From Spirochaetales bacterium (GTDB lineage: Bacteria > Spirochaetota > Leptospiria > Leptospirales > Leptonemataceae), in the NCBI GenBank assembly GCA_024233935.1, contig JACKOY010000013.1:1-64000 (forward strand): a DNA stretch of 64,000 bases. Direction: 5' to 3'. Shown here piece by piece: positions 1 to 7,776 of this stretch. A program made the position numbers and the translations under genes. Position 1 is the stretch's first letter, and each line of letters begins with the position of its first letter. Below the pieces are notes generated by a model. That model had not been told where the DNA came from. It saw nothing but the letters and a program-made list of their open reading frames with translations, and made no database searches.

Positions 1-118
1 GGGGCCGGCGCCGGCCCCAGAAGTGTGCCCTTAAGCACACTTCTGAACTCCCGCCCGCGACCACCCGGAAGCGGGCGTAAGATGCAACCTCCCCCGCGCC
101 CTCGGTGTGCTCGCCATC
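1..118 (-). repeat. Dispersed repeat element, copy A
   Basis: Bases 45-118, read on the minus strand, match 32240-32304 closely, including the shared cores CCCGCCCGCGACCACCCGG and GCGCCCTCGGTGTGCT. Next to the match is a perfect 10-bp hairpin (arms 19-28 and 35-44), and 1-18 is a perfect GC palindrome. Copy B has a hairpin at the equivalent place with a different sequence. Homology stops at base 118, exactly where the group II intron ends beside copy B. No ORF in the element resembles a known protein. It could be a REP- or MITE-like sequence or a remnant of a larger mobile element. The match is seen directly; the class is inferred. Confidence 0.7.
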
Positions 119-262
119 CCTGGCTCGCAGACCTCGGGAGCCTTTTTGCGCGACATCGTGTCGCGGTGAAGGTTGCGTCCCGGCGGCATGTTAGTCTGCC
201 GCCGTCTTTGGTTTTCGACACCGCACGTCTTGGGACTATCGCCCGGATACTTCGCGCCTAAG

Positions 263-300
263 TGAACCGGCGCTCCCTTTGGGTTGTGGTGGCCGGTTCA
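263..300. other. Perfect 9-bp inverted repeat
   Basis: TGAACCGGC (263-271) and GCCGGTTCA (292-300) are perfect inverted arms with a 20-base spacer. No T-run follows on either strand, so it is not a clear intrinsic terminator. The rest of 119-346 shows no convincing gene or RNA. Confidence 0.4.
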
Positions 301-346
301 AAGATCGCCTCCGTGCTCCTCGTGGCCGGCTTATCCTGAGGCAAAA

Positions 347-399
347 AAGTGTAGCCAAATGGTTTCATGTTTCCAAAGTGTAACCAAATGGCTACACTT
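347..399 (+). promoter_or_regulatory. Twin operator-like dyads before the ArsR gene
   Basis: Two related dyads lie 29 bp apart, starting at 347 and 376. The second (376-399) has near-symmetric arms AAGTGTA and TACACTT around CCA-AA-TGG. The first shares AAGTGTA-CCAAATGG but has a decayed right arm. They end only 8 bases before the proposed ATG, the usual place for an autoregulatory ArsR/SmtB site. The dyads are seen directly; binding is inferred. Confidence 0.6.
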
Positions 400-406
400 T
401 GGCGGA

Positions 407-739
407 ATGCGACTCATGGTGCTTAGAAGGGACCCTTTTCAGGCCATCGCCGATCCGACCCGGCGGGCTATACTGGTCTTGCTGGCCTCCCGGACCATGT
501 CGGCGGGGGAACTTGCCCTGCAGTTCGACATTGCCCGGCCGGCGGTTTCCAGGCACCTGCGCATTCTAAACGAATGCCGGCTGATTCAGGCCCGGCCCGA
601 GGGTCGGCAAATCTCCTACGCGCTACGTATTGAAAAGCTGCGGGAGATAGACCGCTGGCTGGAGCGGCTCCGGGCCGCATGGGAGAGCCGCTACGACCAG
701 CTGGATAGCCTTTTGACGAATCTCAACAACGGAGAATAG
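407..739 (+). CDS. ArsR-family winged-helix transcriptional regulator
   Basis: A 110-residue protein with the ArsR winged-helix fold: DPFQAIADPTRRAILVLL, then the recognition helix region ARPAVSRHLRILNECRLI and a wing with GRQISYAL. ArsR metal-site cysteines are absent, so it is probably not a metal sensor. The ATG at 407 (or 416) is preferred because it puts the start of the HTH domain near residue 7; earlier in-frame starts run through the operator dyads. It ends four bases before the SRPBCC gene. ArsR plus SRPBCC is a common bacterial two-gene unit in which the regulator represses itself and its partner; the ligand is unknown. Confidence 0.85.
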   Translation: MRLMVLRRDPFQAIADPTRRAILVLLASRTMSAGELALQFDIARPAVSRHLRILNECRLIQARPEGRQISYALRIEKLREIDRWLERLRAAWESRYDQLDSLLTNLNNGE

Positions 740-743
740 CACA

Positions 744-1259
744 ATGGAAACGAATGGCATGCTGCAGTTTGATTTTATCGTCGATCGAGAAAACAGCACG
801 ATTACGGTAAAAAAAGAATTCAAAGCCGGTCGGCAGCTGGTCTGGGATTGTCATACCAAAAGCGAACTGCTGGACCAATGGTTTGCGCCCAAACCGTTTC
901 GTGCAAAAACCAAATCCATGGACTTCAGAGAAGGCGGCCACTGGCATTACGCAATGGTTGACCCGGATGGAAAAGAGTACTGGGGCTGGACCGAATACAC
1001 ACGCATCCAACCGATTGATTTTTACAGAGCTCTCGACGCATTCAGTGACAGCGAAGGCAACGTCAATACCGACCTGCCCAGGGCCGAATGGCACGTGCAG
1101 TTTCGGGACAGGCAAACAAATACGCTCGTAGAAACAAAGGTGCAATATGCCTCCCTTGCCGACCTGGAAACCGTCATCCAGATGGGCATGCAGGAGGGTT
1201 TAACGTCCACCCTCGAAAGGCTGGACGAGTTGTTGGAAGAAATGCAAAAGCCCGCTTAA
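744..1259 (+). CDS. SRPBCC/AHSA1-domain protein
   Basis: A 171-residue SRPBCC (START-like) protein of the AHSA1 type, related to the activator of Hsp90 ATPase. Typical signatures are KEFKAGRQLVWDCHTKSELL and DQWFAPKPF near the N-terminus, FREGGHWHYAMVDPDG in the middle strands, and a long C-terminal helix with LERLDELLEEM. The fold forms a hydrophobic ligand pocket; the ligand cannot be read from the sequence. There is no signal peptide, so it is cytoplasmic. A GGAG ribosome site sits just before the ATG, inside the end of the ArsR gene. It is co-transcribed with that regulator and convergent to groEL. Confidence 0.85.
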   Translation: METNGMLQFDFIVDRENSTITVKKEFKAGRQLVWDCHTKSELLDQWFAPKPFRAKTKSMDFREGGHWHYAMVDPDGKEYWGWTEYTRIQPIDFYRALDAFSDSEGNVNTDLPRAEWHVQFRDRQTNTLVETKVQYASLADLETVIQMGMQEGLTSTLERLDELLEEMQKPA

Positions 1260-1268
1260 TGCGTCTCC

Positions 1269-1305
1269 ACAAATAAAAAGGGCGCGGCCTTGCGGCCACG
1301 CCCTT
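1269..1305 (-). terminator. Intrinsic terminator of groESL
   Basis: The arms AAGGGCG-C-GGCC (1278-1289) and GGCC-A-CGCCCTT (1294-1305) pair around a TTGC loop with one internal mismatch. On the minus strand the hairpin is followed by TTTTATTT (1269-1277). The plus side lacks a T-run, so it serves groEL mainly. Confidence 0.85.
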
Positions 1306-1330
1306 GCGGTAAACGGATCGAAAGGTCGGC

Positions 1331-2977
1331 TTACATCATGCCGTCCATTCCACCCATTCCGCCCATACCACCCATGCCGCCGCCCATCGGGGCTTTGTCT
1401 TTCTCGGGCAGATCGGTGATGCTGACTTCGGTCGTGAGGACCATGCCGCCAATCGAAGCCGCGTTTTGCAGCGCGCTGCGAACGACTTTGGCCGGGTCCA
1501 GAACACCCGCTTTGGCGAGGTCTTCCCACTGCAGGGTTGCAGCGTTAAAGCCGTCGTTGCCGGAACGTTTGGTTGCTTCCTGAACGATCACGCTGCCTTC
1601 CAGGCCGCAGTTGGTCGCGATCATACGCAGGGGCTCTTCCAGAGCGCGATACACAATCCGTGAACCGGTTGCTTCGTCGCCTTCCAGCTTGAGCGTGTCG
1701 ATCACATGACGTGCACGCAGAAGCGCCAGACCGCCGCCGGGCACAGTGCCTTCTTCTACCGCGGAACGAGTAGCCGAAAGGGCGTCTTCAACACGCGCTT
1801 TCTTCTCTTTCATTTCCACTTCGGTGGCTGCGCCAACGTTCAGTACCGCAACCCCGCCGCTCAGTTTTGCCAGGCGTTCCTGGAGTTTCTCGCGGTCGTA
1901 GTCGCTGGTCGTGTCGTCGATTTGCTTTTTGATCTGGCTGATGCGGCCTTTGATGTCCGCGTCTTTGCCGTGGCCTTCGATGATGGTGGTGTTCTCTTTG
2001 TCGACCACGACCTTCTCAGCCTGACCCAGTTGCGTCAGATCGGCATTTTCCAGTTTCAGACCCAGCTCTTCTGAGATCACCTGACCACCGGTCAGAATTG
2101 CGATGTCTTCGAGCATTGCCTTGCGACGGTCGCCAAATCCAGGCGCTTTCACCGCACACACTTTCAGAGTCTTGCGCAGGTTGTTCACAACCAGAGTTGC
2201 CAGCGCTTCGCCTTCCACCTCTTCTGAGATGATGATCAGCGCGCGACCACTCTGAGCTACCTTTTCGAGCACCGGCAGAAGCTCTCGCATGTTGGAGATC
2301 TTCTTGTCGTGGATCAGGATGTACGGTTTCTCGTGAGTCGCAATCATGCCTTCCGGATCAGTTACGAAATACGGAGACTGATAGCCGCGGTCGAACTGCA
2401 TACCTTCCACCACGTCCATGGTGGTGTCGATGCCTTTCGCTTCTTCGACTGTGATCACGCCGTCGTTGCCGACTTTTTCCATCGCATCGCCAATCAGTTT
2501 GCCGATTTCGGCATCGTTGTTGGCCGAGATCGAAGCCACCGAAGCGATATCCTGCTTGTTGGTGCCGACTTCTTTTGACATCTTCTTGATTTCAGCAACA
2601 ACCGCTTCTACCGCTTTGTCGATACCGCGCTTGAGTCCCATCGGGTTTGCGCCGGCCGCCACGTTTTTCAGGCCTTCGTTTACAATCGCCTGAGCAAGCA
2701 CAGTTGCAGTCGTAGTTCCGTCACCGGCAACGTCGTTGGTTTTGGTCGCGACTTCTTTGGCCATTTGCGCGCCGAGGTTTTCGAAGGGGTCTTCGAGTTC
2801 AATCTCGCGGGCAACGGTTACACCGTCTTTGGTTACTGTCGGGGCACCGAACTTCTTGTCGATGACCACATTGCGTCCGCGCGGTCCCAGAGTCGCCTTT
2901 ACGGCGTTTGCCAGTTTGTTAATACCGGCCTGGATGTGGCGACGCGATGCTTCGTTGAATTCTAGCTGCTTTGCCAT
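1331..2977 (-). CDS. groEL: Chaperonin GroEL (Hsp60)
   Basis: A full-length 548-residue GroEL. It forms the double-ring ATP-dependent folding chamber in the cytosol and works with the GroES lid. Visible signatures are the nucleotide-binding GDGTTTATVLAQ, the Cpn60 signature around AVEEGTVPGGGLALLRA, and the flexible GGM-repeat tail ending MDGMM. No key motif is missing. It follows groES by 19 bases and shares its CIRCE-controlled promoter. A strong hairpin terminator lies just downstream. Confidence 0.98.
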   Translation of the reverse strand: MAKQLEFNEASRRHIQAGINKLANAVKATLGPRGRNVVIDKKFGAPTVTKDGVTVAREIELEDPFENLGAQMAKEVATKTNDVAGDGTTTATVLAQAIVNEGLKNVAAGANPMGLKRGIDKAVEAVVAEIKKMSKEVGTNKQDIASVASISANNDAEIGKLIGDAMEKVGNDGVITVEEAKGIDTTMDVVEGMQFDRGYQSPYFVTDPEGMIATHEKPYILIHDKKISNMRELLPVLEKVAQSGRALIIISEEVEGEALATLVVNNLRKTLKVCAVKAPGFGDRRKAMLEDIAILTGGQVISEELGLKLENADLTQLGQAEKVVVDKENTTIIEGHGKDADIKGRISQIKKQIDDTTSDYDREKLQERLAKLSGGVAVLNVGAATEVEMKEKKARVEDALSATRSAVEEGTVPGGGLALLRARHVIDTLKLEGDEATGSRIVYRALEEPLRMIATNCGLEGSVIVQEATKRSGNDGFNAATLQWEDLAKAGVLDPAKVVRSALQNAASIGGMVLTTEVSITDLPEKDKAPMGGGMGGMGGMGGMDGMM

Positions 2978-2996
2978 TTCTTGTGTTTCTCCTTAC

Positions 2997-3281
2997 TTAG
3001 CTCAGAATTGCGAGAATATCACTCTCGCGCACGATCAGGTACTCCTGACCGTTCTGTTTGACTTCGGTGCCGGAGTATTTGCTGTACAGCACCCGGTCGC
3101 CGACCTTTACGGTGGGCTCAATCATGTGTCCGTTTTCTTTCTTTCCCGGACCGACTGCCTCGACTTTGCCTTCTTGAGGCTTCTCTTTGGCGGTGTCGGG
3201 AATGATGATCGAGCCGACCTTCTCTTGATTCTCTTCGATGGGGCTGACCAGAACTCGATCAGCCAATGGTTTGATAGCCAT
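2997..3281 (-). CDS. groES: Co-chaperonin GroES (Hsp10)
   Basis: A 94-residue Hsp10 with the classic start IKPLADRVLVSPIEE, the mobile-loop region SIIIPDTAKEKPQEG that contacts GroEL, and the C-terminal GQEYLIVRESDILAIL. It caps the GroEL chamber as a heptamer. It is first in the groESL operon. Its upstream region contains a CIRCE operator and a sigma70-like promoter, so expression is expected to be heat-inducible through HrcA; no hrcA gene is in this window. Confidence 0.98.
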   Translation of the reverse strand: MAIKPLADRVLVSPIEENQEKVGSIIIPDTAKEKPQEGKVEAVGPGKKENGHMIEPTVKVGDRVLYSKYSGTEVKQNGQEYLIVRESDILAILS

Positions 3282-3338
3282 CTCTTGTTTCCTCCAAACT
3301 ACTTGTGGAAATATCTGCGTTGTTCTTCAGAGGCGGCG

Positions 3339-3365
3339 TTAGCACTCCGCCCCCTTGATTGCTAA
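3339..3365 (-). promoter_or_regulatory. CIRCE operator (HrcA site)
   Basis: TTAGCACTC (3339-3347), nine bases, then GATTGCTAA (3357-3365). The consensus is TTAGCACTC-N9-GAGTGCTAA, so the left arm is perfect and the right arm has one change. It lies between the promoter and groES. Confidence 0.93.
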
Positions 3366-3375
3366 ATTTGAGCCC

Positions 3376-3403
3376 AATTTATCAAAAAACGCGCCATGGT
3401 CAA
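3376..3403 (-). promoter_or_regulatory. groESp: Sigma70-like groES promoter
   Basis: On the minus strand, TTGACC (3403-3398), a 16-base spacer and TAAATT (3381-3376) make a recognisable -35/-10 pair just upstream of CIRCE. Transcription would start a few bases before or within the operator, as in other HrcA-controlled operons. Confidence 0.65.
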
Positions 3404-3523
3404 CTATTTTCTGAAAAAACTGGCACTTGTTCCTGTTGATTGCCAGAGGCGAGGATTTCTAACCATCTGCAAATACTATAATGAATAGACTATCTAAACG
3501 GGGCCCGATTGTGGGGGCATAGC

Positions 3524-4891
3524 ATGCAAATGAATCCGATACGTTACCCGTCTGTGTTCTTGTTCGCCGTGATTGCCCTGGGCTCCCTGCCGGGCCTGCA
3601 GGCCGAGGAGCTGCCCGTGGCCTTTCTGGCCCCCTTGGAAGGCGACCTCACGCCGCAGGAGCGGACGCGTATCGAAGCGGCCGTGGCTGAGGGACTGTCT
3701 CCTTCCTATCGTATACGCAGCCGCCGGGACATTGCCGCGCAGCCGCGGCTGGCTGCGTATGAGACCGGACCGTGCGACGATGCCTGCGGTCTCGAGATAC
3801 TGAGGCAACTGCCCGCGCAGGTTTTCATCCGGGCGCGCCTGGAGCGTCTGGAAGGCTCTGTTCAGCTGGGCCTGGAATTCTTTCGCCCTTCGGCAGAGAC
3901 CCTCGTACCCGTCGACCAGTTGCGGCCCATCTGGATCGCCCTTCCGGACACGGCCTCCGAGAATATTCGCCTGCGCCTGGCGCAGGCGTTGAACGGTGTG
4001 CAGCCGGAGCGGCAGTCGGACGCACTCACAGAGGCGCCGGTGGCCGAGGACGTCGCCATCACGCCCCGACCGACCGGCGAACCCGGCGTTCGCATTCTGG
4101 AATCAACCGGCGATGGTGATCGCCTGATAGCGCGCCTGCGCACGATTCCGCCCGACAGCGAGGTAATCGTCCGGCAGGTTCGGGAAGGGGGTCGTCGTTT
4201 CTTTCGGGTAACCGTCAGGCACGAAGGCTACCGGGAAGCGCAACTGGCGATTGAGCCCGGTCGGGGCGAGGGGCATACAATCGAAGTCACGCTTGAGGCC
4301 GGCCAGGGAAGCGCGGATGCGAGCACGACCGTTGCGGTGGGTGCTGACCAGGGCTTGCATTACAGCGCTCTCTGGCGTTCGGCGATCCTGCCAGGCTGGG
4401 GACAGTACTACAAGGGCAGCGACGTACGGGGCGGCGTTTTCATGACGCTCTTTTTTGCCGCTTTCTTTCACTACAAGTGGGCCGATTCCGAGTACCAACG
4501 CAGTTTACTCGACTATCGCCTCGAATACCGCACGCTCAACACGGGTAACGCTTTGCTCATTGGTGGTCAAACGGGCAGCACGTTCGCCTTGCTTACGATC
4601 TTTCTTTCAAACGATGAACAATTCATGGAGCAAACCGCCCGGGAAAGCTGCACCTACGGTAACTGCGAGCGCGTGAAGTACACGCGACAGTATCGGGACT
4701 ATTCTTTGTATCTACTCGGCATCGTGTATGTCTGGAATCTCGTGGATGCACTGATCGTAGATGCGCCCTTGCCGGCGACTGCTGATTTACTCGAAAATCG
4801 ATCGGACCAGGACGTTGTCTTCAGCCTGCAGTCGCAACCCGATATCGAAGATGGCGCGCGTTATGAATTTGCCGCGCACTGGCGGTTTTAG
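3524..4891 (+). CDS. DUF5683-type envelope protein, paralogue 1 of 3
   Basis: About 455 residues. An N-terminal signal peptide ends near GLQAEE. Next comes a domain with a TolB/FlgO-like look (VAFLAPLEGDLTPQERTRIEAAV), then a beta-rich segment of PEGA flavour (RTIPPDSEVIVRQV), and a C-terminal hydrophobic domain opening with ALWRSAILPGWGQYYKGS, the hallmark of DUF5683. Two close cysteine pairs (CDDAC; CTYGNC) recur in the next two genes and may form disulfides. The ATG at 3524 gives a good signal peptide; a TTG further upstream does not. The stop codon shares its last base with the GTG of the next gene. The molecular role is unknown. Confidence 0.75.
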   Translation: MQMNPIRYPSVFLFAVIALGSLPGLQAEELPVAFLAPLEGDLTPQERTRIEAAVAEGLSPSYRIRSRRDIAAQPRLAAYETGPCDDACGLEILRQLPAQVFIRARLERLEGSVQLGLEFFRPSAETLVPVDQLRPIWIALPDTASENIRLRLAQALNGVQPERQSDALTEAPVAEDVAITPRPTGEPGVRILESTGDGDRLIARLRTIPPDSEVIVRQVREGGRRFFRVTVRHEGYREAQLAIEPGRGEGHTIEVTLEAGQGSADASTTVAVGADQGLHYSALWRSAILPGWGQYYKGSDVRGGVFMTLFFAAFFHYKWADSEYQRSLLDYRLEYRTLNTGNALLIGGQTGSTFALLTIFLSNDEQFMEQTARESCTYGNCERVKYTRQYRDYSLYLLGIVYVWNLVDALIVDAPLPATADLLENRSDQDVVFSLQSQPDIEDGARYEFAAHWRF

Positions 4892-6282
4892 TGCGCGATC
4901 CGGTTGCCAGCTCGCGAGCCTTCTTGTGGCATCGCCTAACGACGAGGCAAAGCCGGTTGGCGGCCGCTTCGATCGTTCTTTTGTCGTTCGTTCCCGGTTC
5001 CGTATTCGGGCAGGCAACGACCGTGCTGCTTTTGCCGCCACTCGCGTCTGACGTGAGTTCAGAAACGGCACGCCTTGTTGAGGAGTCCCTCGGAAATGTT
5101 CTGACGCAGCAGGGCGATCGCGTCGTGCGCCTGTCCGATCTCGATTCTGACGAATCCGCCCGGGTTGTCTCTGGCGAGTGCCAGGGGCTTTGTCTGGTAC
5201 AACTTCTAGAGCGGTCCGGAGGGGATCGGCTTATTCAGCCACGTATCTCGCGATCTGGCCAGGGTTATATCGTTCAGCTGCAGTTTCTAACATCTGATGA
5301 TGGCGAAAGCCTCGTGGCCGTCGACGGCCAGGAGCCGGTCGTGGTCTGGTTGCCGAACGAAGGCCCGGGAACGGTCCACGGGCGTCTGGCGCGGGCCCTT
5401 TCAGAAACGCGGGCCTCGACGGAATCAGAGCGGCAATCTCAACCGACGCCGGTTGCCGTTGCTGGCGGCTACGTCGTCGCCGTGCAGGGTTCCGAGGCGA
5501 TCCTGCGCATTGTGCCCGACCCGCCCGATAGCGAAGTGGCCGTACAACAGGAGCCATTCGGAGGTGAAGGCGGCGTGACCCGCGTGCATATCACGGTTCG
5601 CAGGTCCGGCTTTGAGTCCGCCCATCTGCTCTTGCATCCGGGCGGTTCAGGGGAACAAACGATTGAAGTTACGTTGACGGAGCTCCCGAACCAGGAGGAC
5701 GCGCATGCAGTCAGCAGTTGCACGGCTGTCGGGGCTCTCTGGCGCTCGGCGATATTGCCCGGATGGGGGCAGTATTGCAAAGGGCAGACGCTACGCGCCG
5801 GGCTTTTCTTTGGTGGTTTTTTGCTGAGCAGCTATAACTACCAGAATTCCATAGAACGCTATCGCAGTGCCCTGGATGACTTTCGCACCGAAAACCTGGT
5901 CTATCGTTCCAGTCTCGCTGTGGCCGCAAGCAGCATGGTCTCAAGCGTCAACGATCCGGCATACTCTGTCGCGTTCTATTCTGCAAGTGACGTCCTGCTC
6001 TCCCTGGCCGATCGGAGTTATCTGGAGGCGCGTCTCGATTTTGATTGCCCGCTTGCGACCTGCGATCGGGCCCAGGAGGCCCGGGATGATCGGGATCGCG
6101 CTCCGTATCTGATTGGCCTGGTGTACATCTGGAACCTGCTGGATGCTTACTTTGCGTCCGGCGCCGCGGCAGATTCCGGCAACGCGTCGGTGCGGGCCGA
6201 AACGGCTGAATATGATTTCTCCCTGGCGCCGGAGCCCGATGGCGGTCAGCGTATGCGGCTTGGAATTCACTGGCGGTTCTGA
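4891..6282 (+). CDS. DUF5683-type envelope protein, paralogue 2 of 3
   Basis: 463 residues, clearly a paralogue of its neighbours. It has a signal peptide ending near SVFGQ, the domain TTVLLLPPLASDVSSETARL followed by RVVRLSDLDSDES, a PEGA-like stretch (RIVPDPPDSEVAVQQ), then LWRSAILPGWGQYCKGQ and membrane-like helices. It keeps the cysteine pairs CQGLC and CPLATC. The GTG start shares one base with the previous TAG, which implies translational coupling. It resembles the third copy more than the first, so the second and third probably arose from the latest duplication. Confidence 0.75.
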   Translation: MRDPVASSRAFLWHRLTTRQSRLAAASIVLLSFVPGSVFGQATTVLLLPPLASDVSSETARLVEESLGNVLTQQGDRVVRLSDLDSDESARVVSGECQGLCLVQLLERSGGDRLIQPRISRSGQGYIVQLQFLTSDDGESLVAVDGQEPVVVWLPNEGPGTVHGRLARALSETRASTESERQSQPTPVAVAGGYVVAVQGSEAILRIVPDPPDSEVAVQQEPFGGEGGVTRVHITVRRSGFESAHLLLHPGGSGEQTIEVTLTELPNQEDAHAVSSCTAVGALWRSAILPGWGQYCKGQTLRAGLFFGGFLLSSYNYQNSIERYRSALDDFRTENLVYRSSLAVAASSMVSSVNDPAYSVAFYSASDVLLSLADRSYLEARLDFDCPLATCDRAQEARDDRDRAPYLIGLVYIWNLLDAYFASGAAADSGNASVRAETAEYDFSLAPEPDGGQRMRLGIHWRF

Positions 6283-6284
6283 GG

Positions 6285-7667
6285 ATGCTCAACGTGCGAA
6301 GAACGATTTCAGACAACAATTGGGATTCAGGCAAATATCGACTGTTCGGATTGATCGTGTTCTTGAGCGCCTGGTCATCGCTCGCCGCTCAGAGTCCGGC
6401 GGTACTTCTGCTCCCGCCCCTGGCCCCGGACGTAGATCAGGAAACGGCGCGTTTGGTCGAAGAATCCCTGGGCAACGTTTTGCAACAGCGCGGTCATCGG
6501 GTTGTGCGGTTGTCCGATCTGGACGAAGACCAGGCCGCCCGGGCGGTTGCGGCCAATTGCGGCGACGCCTGCCACGCCGAAGTGCTGCTTGCGGCCCGCT
6601 GCGAGTGGCTGGTGCGTCCGCGTCTCTCTCGCTCGGGTTCCGGGTATATGGTGCGCATGCAATTCCTGGAACGGGCGGGCGGCCGGCTTGAGCCCGTCGA
6701 AGAAAACACAACGCCGATCGAGGTCTGGCTTCCGAACGAGGGGCCCGGCACCATTCAGGGTCGCCTGGCACGCGCCCTTCGCGAACACCCGGTCGTGCAG
6801 AACACCGCCGACACACAACAAAGCACCCCGACCCGTGACGTGGCGGTACAGGGTTCCGACGGGGACTACCTGATTGCTGTTCAGGGCTCTGCGGCGGTGC
6901 TTCGCATTCGCCCCGACCCGCCCGACAGCGAAGTTCAGGTTCGCACAACGGAAGACGAGAACGGAGTGCGCACCGTTCATGTTGTCGTGCGACGTGAGTT
7001 TTACAAGCCGGTGGAACTGCACCTGCGTCCCGGCGGGAGCGGCGAGCAAACCATCGAAGTTGTCCTGGAGTCGACCGGAGCGGGCGAACCGGACGAACAA
7101 CTGGTTGGTGATTGTACACGTTTGGGGGCGCTCTGGCGTTCAGCGATTCTGCCCGGCTGGGGCCAGTATTGCAAGGGGCAAAGTCTTCGGGCGGGTCTGT
7201 TTTTTTCCGGTTTTCTTGTGACCGGCTACAACTATGTCTCCAGCGCTCTGGAGTATCGGAAGGCGCTCCAGGGTCTGCGCACCGAAAGCCGGGAGAATGC
7301 ACTTTTTCTGGCTCTTTTGGCCTATCAAACGACCTTTACATTCAACAGTGCATACCGGTATTTCAGTACCGATCTCTTGCTGCAGTTTGACAAGAATTAT
7401 GTCGAAGGCAAGCTGGACCGGTTCGATTGCTACGCAAGCAGTTGTGGCCGCGCCCGGCGCCTGCGAAACGATCTGGAACAAGCGCCTTACTTTTTCGGAA
7501 TTGTCTATGTCTGGAACCTGCTGGACGCTTATTTTGCAGGGGGCGCGGTTGCGCCGGGTGCCGGGGATGCGGCCACCGGGACCGACTCCGCCACTTACGA
7601 TTTTTCCCTGGCCCCCGAAACGGCCGGCGGTCAGCGCGCGGGATTCTCCGTGCGCTGGACTTTTTAG
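6285..7667 (+). CDS. DUF5683-type envelope protein, paralogue 3 of 3
   Basis: 460 residues. A signal peptide ends near SSLAAQ. Then come PAVLLLPPLAPDVDQETARL, RVVRLSDLDEDQA, the PEGA-like RIRPDPPDSEVQV, and LWRSAILPGWGQYCKGQSLR with the hydrophobic C-terminal domain. The cysteine pairs CGDAC and CYASSC are kept. The ATG starts two bases after the previous stop, completing a three-gene coupled cassette. All three copies end in a similar aromatic/basic tail (HWRF, HWRF, RWTF), which could mark insertion or docking in the envelope. Function is not known. Confidence 0.75.
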   Translation: MLNVRRTISDNNWDSGKYRLFGLIVFLSAWSSLAAQSPAVLLLPPLAPDVDQETARLVEESLGNVLQQRGHRVVRLSDLDEDQAARAVAANCGDACHAEVLLAARCEWLVRPRLSRSGSGYMVRMQFLERAGGRLEPVEENTTPIEVWLPNEGPGTIQGRLARALREHPVVQNTADTQQSTPTRDVAVQGSDGDYLIAVQGSAAVLRIRPDPPDSEVQVRTTEDENGVRTVHVVVRREFYKPVELHLRPGGSGEQTIEVVLESTGAGEPDEQLVGDCTRLGALWRSAILPGWGQYCKGQSLRAGLFFSGFLVTGYNYVSSALEYRKALQGLRTESRENALFLALLAYQTTFTFNSAYRYFSTDLLLQFDKNYVEGKLDRFDCYASSCGRARRLRNDLEQAPYFFGIVYVWNLLDAYFAGGAVAPGAGDAATGTDSATYDFSLAPETAGGQRAGFSVRWTF

Positions 7668-7776
7668 TCCGCGTTTTCTGAAATAGTATACGGCCGGCCG
7701 GAACGGCCTGTCCGGAGCGCAGATCGTCGGGCCCGGCCCCGGAGCGGTGTCTCACCCGCCGGTTAAACTAAGATGT

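Noticed and set aside
25..261. Open frame near the window start
   Set aside because: It spans the hairpin element and reads as Pro/Arg-rich sequence without protein character.
7691..7708. Possible terminator after the DUF5683 cassette
   Set aside because: A GGCCG/CGGCC stem with a GAA loop exists, but it has no T-run and sits in a GC-rich stretch where such stems arise by chance.
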